Of a DNA stretch of 64,000 nt, positions 1 to 8,439 are shown in pieces. Source of the stretch: Acidobacteriota bacterium (GTDB lineage Bacteria > Acidobacteriota > Holophagae > Acanthopleuribacterales > Acanthopleuribacteraceae). Made by a program: the position numbers and the translations under genes. The stretch covers positions 26,358 through 90,357 of the forward strand of contig JACJWC010000021.1 in NCBI GenBank assembly GCA_020637335.1, given 5' to 3'. The notes below the pieces were generated by a model that had not been told where the DNA came from, ran no database searches, and saw only the letters and a list, made by a program, of their open reading frames with translations. Positions within the stretch are counted from its first letter, which is position 1, and each line of letters opens with the position of its first letter.

Positions 1-335
1 GTGCGTTCTTCCTCAAACATTTCTTCGCGAACGGTATCCAGTTTTTGGCGTAACTCACGGTCTTTGGCGGCATCTTTGACGCCAATTTTGTCCGATCCTT
101 TAAACATCATGTGTTCGAACAGATGGCTGATGCCCGTGATCCCGGGTCGTTCATTGGCTGAACCTACATGGGCCACCCATCCGGCAGAGATGGTTGATAG
201 TCCCGGTTTACGGATGACCACCCAGCGCATTCCGTTTTCCAACTGGAATTCCTGGGCGATATTTTCAATTTTAGGTGCATCCTGAGATGCAATCGCGAGG
301 GCTGAACAGAGCAAGCCCAAGACGAGTTTTAACAT
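1..335 (-). CDS. M16 family zinc peptidase, N-terminal part (runs off the window)
   Basis: Only the first 111 codons are present and the gene continues beyond base 1. Translation from ATG 335 starts with a short hydrophobic signal peptide (MLKLVLGLLCSALAIA), so the protein is probably exported to the periplasm. The domain start follows, with the inverted zinc motif HxxEH seen as HLFEHMMFKGS near residues 68-78. This is the signature of insulinase-like (M16) metallopeptidases, where the two His bind zinc and the Glu is the general base. A good Shine-Dalgarno site (AAAGGAG) lies just upstream. Catalytic competence cannot be judged without the C-terminal half. The gene is divergent from the GHMP kinase. 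Confidence 0.88.
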   Translation of the reverse strand, partial: MLKLVLGLLCSALAIASQDAPKIENIAQEFQLENGMRWVVIRKPGLSTISAGWVAHVGSANERPGITGISHLFEHMMFKGSDKIGVKDAAKDRELRQKLDTVREEMFEEER

Positions 336-570
336 GGAAACTCCTTTTCTCCTCATTTGGCTGGCCAAAATGCCAGTGGAATCGATTCTTTTACGTTGAT
401 CAAAAGCGAGCGTTTCATATTTCCCCTGAAGATACGCGGCAAGGCGATACTTTCCCCCAAAAAATCGTGATTCAACCTGGAATTTAAGCCGGTCAAGATC
501 CGTCAAACGCTTGAACCCGGGCTATTCTCGCGCCATAATGCCGCCTGGAATCTATTCCCGAGGTTTGCGT

Positions 571-1524
571 TTGTTTTCACCGATCCATGTCTCCTGTCCG
601 GCCCGAATTGATTTGGCTGGAGGTACCTTAGATATCGCCCCCCTTTACTTCATGGTGCCGGGTGCGATGACTGTGAATTTGGCCATCAATTGGCGCACAC
701 ATGTTACGCTGAAACCCGCAGCCCAGACCGAAATCCGGGTCAATGGTGATTTGCTTTTAGAACCTGAAAAGGAGCCTTTATTTCAAGCAGCCTTGGACTA
801 TTATCAACCAAGAGAAGCATTGTCGATTGAAGTCCATAGCGATATCCCTCGGGCAGCCGGTTTGGGTGGATCATCCGTGCTCTTGACCGCATTGTGTAAA
901 GCGCTGTCTTTACTCAACACACTGAACTTGGACGACCAAGCGCTTCTGGAGCAGGTGACCTTGCTTGAGCATCGCTTACTGATGAAGCCAGCAGGGATTC
1001 AGGACGCATTTGCAGCCATAAAAGGTGGATTGAATGCCATCGATTTTTGCCATGGCAAATTCGAACATTCTGATCTTCCGCTGTGTGATTTCCTGCGCGG
1101 GCAACTCTTTTTATTGTATTCCGATCAGCAGCACCATTCGGGCATCAACAATTGGCGCATCATCAAACAGGCCTGCGAAGGTGATGAACGCATGCTGAGT
1201 CTGTTAACGCAACTGGCATCCAATGCTCGTCACCTGTATCAGACCCTGGTCCACCAGGATCGGGACCGCTTCTTTTCCTGTCTGCGCCATGAGGCCGAAA
1301 CCCGTGCTGCCCTGGAACCCGACCTGGTCCCTCAGCCTATGGCCGAATTCTGCCGGGCAATAGGTCCAAATCGGGTTGGCAAAATCTGTGGTGCAGGTGG
1401 TGGTGGCTGTATGCTTTTATTTGGGGATCAATTGGACCAACAGCAGCTTGAAGAGGAAGCGCAATTGCGCGGATTGCAGGTCTTCACCTGTGAAGCTGAA
1501 AACCACGGTGTGATGGTCCATTGA
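571..1524 (+). CDS. GHMP-family sugar/small-molecule kinase
   Basis: The protein has the three GHMP kinase signatures: the N-terminal PARIDLAGGTLD strand, the glycine-rich ATP loop RAAGLGGSSVLLTALCKAL, and the C-terminal KICGAGGGGCMLLF motif. The first motif resembles heptose- and fucose-type sugar kinases, but the substrate cannot be read from the sequence. I chose TTG 571 because CCGAGG sits 7 bases upstream and the conserved domain begins at once; ATG 538 and TTG 511 are in frame but have no ribosome binding site. At about 317 residues it is normal length. Its stop overlaps the TTG start of rarA by four bases (TTGA), so the two are probably translationally coupled. Confidence 0.85.
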   Translation: MFSPIHVSCPARIDLAGGTLDIAPLYFMVPGAMTVNLAINWRTHVTLKPAAQTEIRVNGDLLLEPEKEPLFQAALDYYQPREALSIEVHSDIPRAAGLGGSSVLLTALCKALSLLNTLNLDDQALLEQVTLLEHRLLMKPAGIQDAFAAIKGGLNAIDFCHGKFEHSDLPLCDFLRGQLFLLYSDQQHHSGINNWRIIKQACEGDERMLSLLTQLASNARHLYQTLVHQDRDRFFSCLRHEAETRAALEPDLVPQPMAEFCRAIGPNRVGKICGAGGGGCMLLFGDQLDQQQLEEEAQLRGLQVFTCEAENHGVMVH

Positions 1525-2879
1525 GAACCGGCAGTTTGGCCGAACGCATGCGGCCTCAAAACCTTGAGGCGGTGCTTGGCCAGGACGATGCCATTCAATT
1601 GTTGAAAGGATTTGTCGCTAAAAATTTCCTACCCAATCTGGTGTTTTTTGGGCCACCTGGCTGCGGAAAAACGACCTTATGCCTGATTCTGGCCGAAACC
1701 TTTAAAGCCCGGTTTGAGGCGATGAATGCCACCAGTTGCAGCGTTAAGGATATTCGCGCTTTTGGCGATTTGGCGCGTCAATCCATGGTGCCCCACATCC
1801 TGTTCATGGATGAAATCCATCGATTAAACAAATCCCAACAAGATGTGCTGTTGCCTTACACGGAAAAGGGCACTTTTGTCCTGATCGGGTCGACCACCGA
1901 AAATCCGTTTTTTGCCTTGAACAAAGCGCTGAGGTCACGCGTCCAATTGGTCAAGTTGGACGCTTGTAACCCGCAACAAATTGAATCGGCGCTTCTCGCC
2001 GCATGTGAGACGGAACCCTATTCGGTTGAACCCGAGGCATTGGCCTGGATCGCCCAACGGGTCAATGGCGATTTGCGATTGGCCTATTCGGTTTTAGAAG
2101 CCTCTGCGGCAATGGCTGGTAGCCTGGCCGTCACGCTTGATCAGGTTTCTTTTTGTTTGCGTTCGGTCCGTATGGATCACGATCGTGCTGGTGATGCGCA
2201 TTACGATGTGGCATCGGCCTTCCAAAAATCGTTAAGAGGCTCTGACGAAGTTGCCGCCATGTACTACCTCAAACGCTTTTTGGAGGGCGGCGAAGACCCG
2301 CGTTTCATTGCGCGGCGCCTTCTGGTCACAGCGAGCGAGGATGTCGGCAACGCCGACCCTATGGCCTTTGTCATTGCTGGCCATGCCTTTCGGGCCGTGG
2401 AAGTGCTGGGTTTGCCCGAATGCCAAATTCCTTTGGCCCAGGCAACGCTATATGTTGCACGGGCGCCCAAGAGCAATGAATCGGTCACGGCGCTAGGTTT
2501 TATGGGTGAATTGTTGCAGAGCCGGCCTTTGGATCCGGTCCCTAGCCACCTGCGCGATGCCCATTATCAAGGCGCGGAACAGCTGGGTCATGGCAAGGGT
2601 TATATTTACAGCCATAACCAGCCCGATGTGAAGCAGCGGTTTTTGCCCGAGGGCATCGCCCACCAGCACTGGCAAAAAAATCAATCGCCAGCGCTTAATC
2701 GAAAGCGTCTGCACGAGCTGTTGGATCAGGTTTTCGCGAATCAGGAGTGGGCTGAACTGGATATTCAGGATTTAGCGCAAAAGATGGGGCTTGAGGTCGC
2801 ACACCTGCGCAAGGAACTGAATGAAATGGTGCAACAAGGCGAACTGGAGTTTAAACGCGTTTTTAAAAAGAAGTTTTAA
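1521..2879 (+). CDS. rarA: Replication-associated recombination protein A (RarA/MgsA AAA+ ATPase)
   Basis: RarA is a clamp-loader-like AAA+ ATPase that acts at stalled replication forks. The sequence opens directly with SLAERMRPQNLEAVLGQDDA, the canonical start. Walker A (FFGPPGCGKTTL, about residue 43) and Walker B (ILFMDEIHRL, about residue 92) are intact, as is the sensor-1 STTENP. The MgsA C-terminal tetramerisation domain is recognisable from LEGGEDPRFIARRLLVTASE. The last 60 or so residues form an additional helical, winged-helix-like tail that ends in a basic cluster (FKRVFKKKF), which is not usual in RarA. The start is TTG 1521, overlapping the kinase stop. Confidence 0.93.
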   Translation: MRTGSLAERMRPQNLEAVLGQDDAIQLLKGFVAKNFLPNLVFFGPPGCGKTTLCLILAETFKARFEAMNATSCSVKDIRAFGDLARQSMVPHILFMDEIHRLNKSQQDVLLPYTEKGTFVLIGSTTENPFFALNKALRSRVQLVKLDACNPQQIESALLAACETEPYSVEPEALAWIAQRVNGDLRLAYSVLEASAAMAGSLAVTLDQVSFCLRSVRMDHDRAGDAHYDVASAFQKSLRGSDEVAAMYYLKRFLEGGEDPRFIARRLLVTASEDVGNADPMAFVIAGHAFRAVEVLGLPECQIPLAQATLYVARAPKSNESVTALGFMGELLQSRPLDPVPSHLRDAHYQGAEQLGHGKGYIYSHNQPDVKQRFLPEGIAHQHWQKNQSPALNRKRLHELLDQVFANQEWAELDIQDLAQKMGLEVAHLRKELNEMVQQGELEFKRVFKKKF

Positions 2880-2898
2880 GCGTTTGGTTTTGGCCCCA

Positions 2899-3141
2899 TT
2901 AAAAGTCAGTGTCACCTTGAGAAAGCGATTCGCTGTGCTTTTGTTTGCAGTTTAAACAGCAAAGCACGCGAATTTGGTACTGCTTCTGTTGACTCCAGAA
3001 TTTATCGACCATTTCGTGGGGAAGCATTTCCTCACAAAAGGGGCAATCGGCAACGACCAGTACGTGGGGGAAAGTGGGGGTTAGTTCCATATCATTCATG
3101 GTTAATAGGTTATTAACGTTTCGCTGAATTTGATTCATCAT
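2899..3141 (-). CDS. Small Cys-pair (possible zinc-binding) protein, hypothetical
   Basis: An 80-residue protein not assigned to a family. Two cysteine pairs, CPFC near residue 33 and CCLNC near residue 61, are spaced like a small zinc ribbon, with a helical segment between them. Two consecutive Met codons could start it. It is convergent with rarA and downstream of nothing obvious, and reads as an independent small gene. The cysteine spacing is the main evidence that it is real. Confidence 0.55.
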   Translation of the reverse strand: MMNQIQRNVNNLLTMNDMELTPTFPHVLVVADCPFCEEMLPHEMVDKFWSQQKQYQIRVLCCLNCKQKHSESLSQGDTDF

Positions 3142-3236
3142 CTTTTTCAGCTTAGGTCTAGCCTACGCGAACTTCCAAGTGTTGCAGGTAAGGAATTTGA
3201 GTGACTTTTGTCATCAACTGCAGCGAATCAGGTGAA

Positions 3237-3263
3237 AAACCCCTTCCCGGAGGGAAGGGGTTT
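3237..3263 (-). terminator. Rho-independent terminator of the MFS gene
   Basis: A perfect 12-base-pair stem (3237-3248 with 3252-3263) with a 3-base loop begins 6 bases after the stop codon of the leftward MFS gene. In the leftward reading the second arm runs into five T residues. The adjacent small gene at 2899-3141 therefore probably has its own promoter. Confidence 0.85.
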
Positions 3264-3269
3264 GAGGGG

Positions 3270-4520
3270 TTAGGCGAGTCCGTGGCCGTTCGGGCCTTTT
3301 TCTCGCATGTGCAGAAGGACAACAAAGATAAAGGCGCAAGAACTGAGTAACCCGAAGAACCAGAGCATGGGGATATAACCGGCTGGATTATCGGCAGAGG
3401 CTTTGCCCCAATCGTTTAAGCCGCCTGCTGCGAAGTTGGCAATCGTCAGGCCAACATTTTGCAGCATGGTCATGAGCCCATAAGCCGTACCCAGCCTTTT
3501 TTCTTCGACCAGGTAACAGACGCCGGGCCATAACACTGCAGGTACCAAAGAGTAGGAAATGCCAATTAATACGGTTGTCCAACCCAGGTGCCAATCGGTT
3601 GTGCCCAGGATTAAAAAGCTGAGCGGCAGGAAGAATGCGCCCAAGGACAACAAAACGGTGCGATAACCCAATTTATCGGCAATTAACCCGAAAAGAGGCG
3701 ATGCAAAAATAGCTGCGAAAAACACCCAAGAGTTCATTTGGCCTGCGGCTTCTCGAGACAAATCGTGTGCGTGTTGAAAGTATTTAATCGCGAATGTGCT
3801 GCGGAACGGCAGAATGGCCGAGTAAAAAAGCACACATAAAACGAGTAGGTACCAATAGGATCGATCAAAACTCAAAACGTCCGACCAATTCATTTTTTCG
3901 CTTTCGACGGCTGCCATTTCCGCAGGTTTTTTGCGATCACAAATCAGGTAAGCCCAGGCAAATACGACCATGGTGGAGGCAAAAATTGCGGCCAGGATCA
4001 GCGGGGCTTGCCAGCCTTGGTCGTACAAACTGCGGGCAAATGTGGGCGAAACGTCTGCCGCCCACGAACCCAATCGGGCCATGCTCAAATTCAAACCCAT
4101 AGCCAAGGCGATATTACTGCCTTTGAACCACTGGCCCAAGGAAGCGGTCACGGCCACAATCATGGTCTCTGCGCCTAATCCGAAAATAAGGCGGCCAGCT
4201 GCCATCACCCAATACGGCTGGATTGCAGTCAATGCGGCCCCGATCAGGCACAGGAAGGAAGTGTATAGGGTGACGCGGGCGGGTCCGAACTTATCGACAA
4301 GCAGGCCGCCAATGAGAACCATGATGATGTTGGGCAAGCTATAAATGCCGTTTAGCGAGCCGATTTGACTGTCTGAAAAACCGAGTTGGCTTTCTAATAA
4401 GTCTGCAACCGGTCCAATCGAGTCGTAGACATAATAGTTCCCAAACAGGACGAGGCTGGTAAAAAGCAGAATCCACCAGCGACCCGGGATGGGCGGGTGG
4501 GTTGAGATATTTGCATTCAT
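3270..4520 (-). CDS. Major facilitator superfamily transporter
   Basis: A 416-residue inner-membrane carrier with about twelve hydrophobic segments starting near residue 14 (WILLFTSLVLFGNYYVYDSI). The loop between helices 2 and 3 carries GGLLVDKFGPARV, a version of the MFS signature G-x-x-x-D-(R/K)-x-G-R-(R/K), and a related LIADKLGYRT sits between helices 8 and 9. Substrate unknown. It is monocistronic, with a strong terminator right after the stop and 324 gene-free bases before the tRNA on the other side. Confidence 0.88.
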   Translation of the reverse strand: MNANISTHPPIPGRWWILLFTSLVLFGNYYVYDSIGPVADLLESQLGFSDSQIGSLNGIYSLPNIIMVLIGGLLVDKFGPARVTLYTSFLCLIGAALTAIQPYWVMAAGRLIFGLGAETMIVAVTASLGQWFKGSNIALAMGLNLSMARLGSWAADVSPTFARSLYDQGWQAPLILAAIFASTMVVFAWAYLICDRKKPAEMAAVESEKMNWSDVLSFDRSYWYLLVLCVLFYSAILPFRSTFAIKYFQHAHDLSREAAGQMNSWVFFAAIFASPLFGLIADKLGYRTVLLSLGAFFLPLSFLILGTTDWHLGWTTVLIGISYSLVPAVLWPGVCYLVEEKRLGTAYGLMTMLQNVGLTIANFAAGGLNDWGKASADNPAGYIPMLWFFGLLSSCAFIFVVLLHMREKGPNGHGLA

Positions 4521-4844
4521 GAATAAACCTTGTGGAAAAAAGTGCGGACCCTTTCCCGAGTTAAAAGAAATACATGGGTGCTACGGGTCTGATCCGATGG
4601 CCCATTCTGCCAAATAAATGGCTTAAAACAAAGGAACTTTAAGCTGAAATCGAGAATCTTTTTCAACCGTTGAATCTCAAGAGTTCACCGTCGGCCCGCC
4701 CGCAGTCGACCGCACTGCCAAGCCATACGATTACACCCACTCCTGGGGAGCGACAGGAAATGGCATACCTACCGCAGATTCAGAGAGAAAGGCACAAAAT
4801 GGCCGTTGGCGGGTCGGATCCATTTATGTTAGATTAGCGCCCAC
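4521..4844. other. Gene-free intergenic region between the MFS gene and tRNA-Ser
   Basis: About 320 bases without a credible reading frame. It must hold the leftward MFS promoter and the rightward tRNA promoter. I see no repeat copies in it. Confidence 0.6.
4806..4834 (+). promoter_or_regulatory. Possible sigma-70-type promoter of tRNA-Ser
   Basis: TTGGCG at 4806-4811 resembles a -35 element. A weak -10-like TTAGAT lies 17 bases on, at 4829-4834, ten bases before the mature tRNA 5' end. An overlapping TATGTT is an alternative -10. The match is partial. Confidence 0.3.
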
Positions 4845-4934
4845 GGAGAGATGCCAGAGTGGTCGAATGGGGCAGACTCGAAATCTGTTGATCCGCTTGC
4901 GGATCCTAGGGTTCGAATCCCTATCTCTCCACCA
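4845..4934 (+). tRNA. tRNA-Ser (anticodon CGA), CCA encoded
   Basis: The 90-base sequence folds as a class II tRNA. The 7-bp acceptor stem pairs 4845-4851 with 4924-4930, the anticodon loop is CTCGAAA, a long variable arm (GATCC/GGATC type) is typical of serine, and the T arm is TAGGG-TTCGAAT-CCCTA. CCA is encoded at 4932-4934. The discriminator base reads A rather than the G of E. coli tRNA-Ser. A T-run follows, then a weak hairpin at 4943-4961. The last 14 bases lie inside the 3' end of the convergent EamA gene. Confidence 0.97.
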
Positions 4935-5817
4935 TTTTTTTGAGATCCTTTTTTCGGATCTGACTTTGTTGGCTCAGGCCAATACCCATGAAAATGATGC
5001 ATATTGCCAAAGCGGTTTGCAGGCCCACCCGTTCCTGAAATACGAGCCAATCCAAAAATAAGGTCACGGGCGGGATGCAATAAACGAGCAGGGAAGCGGT
5101 AACCGCGCTGCAGTGTTGCAACATCAAGTAATACAGCGTAAAAGCTAGAGCCGTGGCGACCAATGCCAAATATCCGATTGCGGCCAAGCTGGCCGGAGAC
5201 GTGTGCACGTGTGACCATTCGCCTTTGAGGGTGCCGATCGTCAAGAGCATCAGGCTGCCCCAAACCATTTGGTGGGTGGTAAGGGTTATGGCGTTCATAT
5301 GGCCCAAAAATTTTTTTACGATAACCAAGTGGAAAGCGCCACCCATGGCCCCAATCACAACGGCGCCTGCAGGAATTACCGTTTCCCATCCGACAATGCG
5401 CCATTCGCGGTGAAATAACAGCACAACCCCACCTAAACCCAGAATCAGGCCCCACCACGTTTTAGGGGAGACGGGTTCGGATTTGTTGAACAGTTGTGAA
5501 AAAAGGGCCGTGAAGATGGGGAATGTCGAAAAGAAAGTAGCGGTCATGCCGGCTGAAAGCTTTTGCTCCGCCCAATAAATGGCGCCGTAGTCGAACAGGT
5601 AAAGCAAAAATGCCGTGATCACCACATAACGGTAATCAAGGGCCTTGACCCGAAAGGACACCCCGCGGATCCGGCCAAATAGCCAAAGGAGAAGCAAGGC
5701 CAGCGCAAAGCGCGAGCCAGCGCCTACAAAGGGTGGAAAGCCCTGGAGCGAGTATTTGATCCCGATCCAGGAGCTACTCCAAATAAGGGTCAGTAGGCCA
5801 AAAACGGCGACCCACAT
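4921..5817 (-). CDS. EamA/DMT-family membrane transporter
   Basis: A 298-residue protein with about ten transmembrane helices and two EamA repeats, the layout of drug/metabolite exporters. The N-terminal WSSSWIGIKYSLQG and the second-repeat LALVATALAFTLYYLMLQH are typical. It starts 12 bases after the moxR stop and probably shares that transcript. The last codons (KKMVER and stop) are antisense to the 3' end of tRNA-Ser, so the C-terminal tail is formed from tRNA sequence. Substrate unknown. Confidence 0.87.
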   Translation of the reverse strand: MWVAVFGLLTLIWSSSWIGIKYSLQGFPPFVGAGSRFALALLLLWLFGRIRGVSFRVKALDYRYVVITAFLLYLFDYGAIYWAEQKLSAGMTATFFSTFPIFTALFSQLFNKSEPVSPKTWWGLILGLGGVVLLFHREWRIVGWETVIPAGAVVIGAMGGAFHLVIVKKFLGHMNAITLTTHQMVWGSLMLLTIGTLKGEWSHVHTSPASLAAIGYLALVATALAFTLYYLMLQHCSAVTASLLVYCIPPVTLFLDWLVFQERVGLQTALAICIIFMGIGLSQQSQIRKKDLKKMVER

Positions 5818-5829
5818 GGTTGTTTTCTG

Positions 5830-6837
5830 CTAAACGGAAACGGATGCCAGGGTCTGTTCGACAAGTTGCTGGGAAGCGATTCCTTCCGCCTCGGCCTTAA
5901 AGGTGGGCATGATGCGGTGGACCAGAATGGGCTTGGCCAGGAAATCAATGTCTTCTTTTTCCACGGCGAAACGGCCATCCAGGAGGGCGCGTGCTTTACC
6001 GGCCAGGATCAAACTCTGAGAGGCACGAGGACCCGCACCCCAGCGGATATTCTCCATGGCGAAATCCAATTGTTTGCCGCTGTTGCTTTCCGCGTCGGGC
6101 CGAGTAGCACGTACCAGCGAAACGGCATAGCGGACAACGGTCTCACTTGCGGGGATCTGACGAACCAGCGCCTGGTGTTCCAACAAACGTTCCCGCGTGT
6201 AGACGGGCTGAATATGAGTTTCCGTGCGTGAGGTCGTGTTCAGCACCATTTCAATTTCTTCGTTCTGTTTGGGGTACTTTACATCGATGCGGAACAGGAA
6301 GCGGTCCAACTGCGCTTCGGGCAGCGGGTAAGTGCCTTCCTGCTCAATGGGGTTTTGGGTTGCAAAAACCAAAAACGGTTTGTCCAGGGTGTAGGTGACC
6401 CCAGCCGCACTGACTTGACGTTCCTGCATGGACTGCAACAGCGCGGCTTGGGTTTTGGGCGTGGTGCGGTTGATTTCGTCGGCTAATAAAAGGTTGGTGA
6501 AGAGTGGACCCTTCACAAATTTAAATTCGCGGTGGCCACTGACCCGATCCTCCTGAAGGATTTCGGTACCAATCAAATCCGAAGGCATCATGTCCGGCGT
6601 GAATTGAACGCGGGTAAAATCGAGAGAAGTTGCTTCCGCCAGGGAATGGACCAGCAGGGTTTTGGCTAGGCCGGGCACGCCCATGAGCAGGCTGTGCGCA
6701 TTGGCCATCATGCTGATGATCATGAGGTCAACGACTTCATTCTGACCAATAACCACCTTTGCGATCTCTTCGCGCAACTGGCGGTATCCCTCATGGACAT
6801 CTTGGATTTGTTCTTTCAATGCGGATGGTTCCGACAT
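5830..6837 (-). CDS. MoxR-family AAA+ ATPase
   Basis: A 335-residue MoxR ATPase. It has Walker A (GVPGLAKTLLVHSLAEAT, about residue 54), Walker B (LLLADEINRT), sensor 1 (FATQNPIEQEGTYPLPEAQ) and the MoxR helical lid. MoxR proteins act as chaperone-like ATPases that work with VWA proteins, and DUF58 and two VWA proteins are encoded upstream in the same leftward unit. It lies near the end of the cluster, whereas moxR is commonly first. AAGGAG precedes ATG 6837. Confidence 0.93.
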   Translation of the reverse strand: MSEPSALKEQIQDVHEGYRQLREEIAKVVIGQNEVVDLMIISMMANAHSLLMGVPGLAKTLLVHSLAEATSLDFTRVQFTPDMMPSDLIGTEILQEDRVSGHREFKFVKGPLFTNLLLADEINRTTPKTQAALLQSMQERQVSAAGVTYTLDKPFLVFATQNPIEQEGTYPLPEAQLDRFLFRIDVKYPKQNEEIEMVLNTTSRTETHIQPVYTRERLLEHQALVRQIPASETVVRYAVSLVRATRPDAESNSGKQLDFAMENIRWGAGPRASQSLILAGKARALLDGRFAVEKEDIDFLAKPILVHRIMPTFKAEAEGIASQQLVEQTLASVSV

Positions 6838-6846
6838 GCAGGCTCC

Positions 6847-8439
6847 TTAACTTTTACTATCTTTTTCAGGGGGGGCGGGTGCGGTGCTGAGCAATTCCAG
6901 CACTTTGTTGATCTTTAGAATGTCCTCTTTGCGGCCCAGACGCTCGGCTATTTCGCGCCGTTGAATTTGAATGTTGGGGTCAAAGGGGTTGAGGCGAATG
7001 GCGCGGACCAAGGTCGCGTCCGCTTCGGGCAGACGGTTGAGTTTGGCTAAAGCTTTTGCTTTGTATTTCAGCATGGTCGGATCATTTTCCAGATCCGTGG
7101 CTTGTTTCTGTACGACTTCCAGCAGCCGATCCGGATCATCCATCTGTTCCAGGCAGCGCAACACCCGCAGTTGGATTTGGCGTGGCCAAACCGCTTGGTC
7201 TTGGACCAGTTTGTCGTATTGGATGAGCGCAGCCTTATAGCGCTGGCGCTCCAATAACAGATCGCCCAGGTTGAGGTGTTTTTTCTGTTCCTCGTTCTTG
7301 AGTTCGGGGGTATTGAGTTCATCGGCTTTGGCATCGTTATCGAGTAAGGTCACGCCATGGGCGGCCATGGTGTCAAACATTTGGTAGTTCTGGTTGCGGG
7401 CCCATTCTTTCCATTCCGCTTCAATCGCCGCGTAATCCAAACCCATGATGCGTTTGAGATGCACATTGATTTCTTTTTCTGTGGCTAATCCCTGACCGAT
7501 TTGGCGGATTATTTCAGGACCTTTCCGGCGGGTCAGAAAATCGACCATGCTGGCAACCTGAGCATAGGCTTGTTGGGCCAATTCGGCAGTCGGCAACGCA
7601 GCAAAGGAAGGGTGCATTTGTTCCAAGGTGATCCAACGGTCAGCCGCAATGCCCTGCGCCAAAGCATTTTCTAAATGTTTGTCCATGGCGGCGGCGTTGG
7701 GGTTTTCCCAGCGGGCTTCCAGGTACTTGGCAACGCCTTCCTGGAACCACAGTGGGGCGTGATCGCGGCTTATTTTGGTCAGAAAGTAGTGGACCAATTC
7801 ATGTGAAAGCACATCTGGCCAGTAATAACCCATCAGAACACGACGGGGCGAAATGACCGCCAGGCGGTTTTCCACACACAGGGCAACCGTGCCGGTGGTT
7901 TCGATCTGGGATTTGGTCAGCGCAGAGGCGTAGGAAAACACCACGTGGTCCGGCATGATCTCGACCAAAATTTTTTCGCTGGGTTGAAACTGAAAAAAGC
8001 GCGCATAGGCCTCGTATGCGGACTCCAACACATCTTCCAGATAAAACAGCAGAACTTCATCGCGGCCCGGTTGAACGCGAATGGAGAAGTGCGGTGTGTC
8101 CACAACCTTAAAGGATTTTAAGACCTCGGTCGACTTGAGCAGTTCTTCCGCGCGGTAGGCGATGAATTTGCCCATGGACTTATCTTCGCGATTAACCTTA
8201 TTTAAAAAGGATTCAGCCTGGCCATAATTGCCTTTTTGATAATAGGCCCAGCCAGTCAACAGGTTTCGCGCGTTATCGGAGACGCGTGCTTTGGGCATGG
8301 CCTGCAGGACCTGGTCTGGATCCAAAGCGCGCAAGGTTTCGTAATGGGTGCGGAAATCCGCATCGTCCATCCAGTCTTGGGCCTGAATGGGTACAAAGCC
8401 GACCCAGAGCAGGAAACTACTGATCAATAAGGTTTTCAT
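6847..8439 (-). CDS. Secreted gluzincin-type peptidase with TPR repeats
   Basis: The start is ATG 8439, giving a signal peptide (MKTLLISSFLLWVGFVPIQA). A TPR-like segment comes first. Next is a peptidase-MA-like domain with the zinc motif HELVHYF (HExxH, about residue 215) and a downstream Glu in FQEGVAKYLEARW that would be the third ligand. The C-terminal 200 residues contain further TPR repeats. It overlaps the DUF4175 gene by 23 bases and precedes moxR by 9, so it is probably a periplasmic member of the same complex or pathway. Substrate unknown. Confidence 0.83.
   Translation of the reverse strand: MKTLLISSFLLWVGFVPIQAQDWMDDADFRTHYETLRALDPDQVLQAMPKARVSDNARNLLTGWAYYQKGNYGQAESFLNKVNREDKSMGKFIAYRAEELLKSTEVLKSFKVVDTPHFSIRVQPGRDEVLLFYLEDVLESAYEAYARFFQFQPSEKILVEIMPDHVVFSYASALTKSQIETTGTVALCVENRLAVISPRRVLMGYYWPDVLSHELVHYFLTKISRDHAPLWFQEGVAKYLEARWENPNAAAMDKHLENALAQGIAADRWITLEQMHPSFAALPTAELAQQAYAQVASMVDFLTRRKGPEIIRQIGQGLATEKEINVHLKRIMGLDYAAIEAEWKEWARNQNYQMFDTMAAHGVTLLDNDAKADELNTPELKNEEQKKHLNLGDLLLERQRYKAALIQYDKLVQDQAVWPRQIQLRVLRCLEQMDDPDRLLEVVQKQATDLENDPTMLKYKAKALAKLNRLPEADATLVRAIRLNPFDPNIQIQRREIAERLGRKEDILKINKVLELLSTAPAPPEKDSKS

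Noticed and set aside
4943..4961. Rho-independent terminator of tRNA-Ser
   Set aside because: The 6-bp AGATCC/GGATCT stem has a 7-base T-rich loop and no T-run after it, and it lies within the convergent coding sequence. It is too weak to call.
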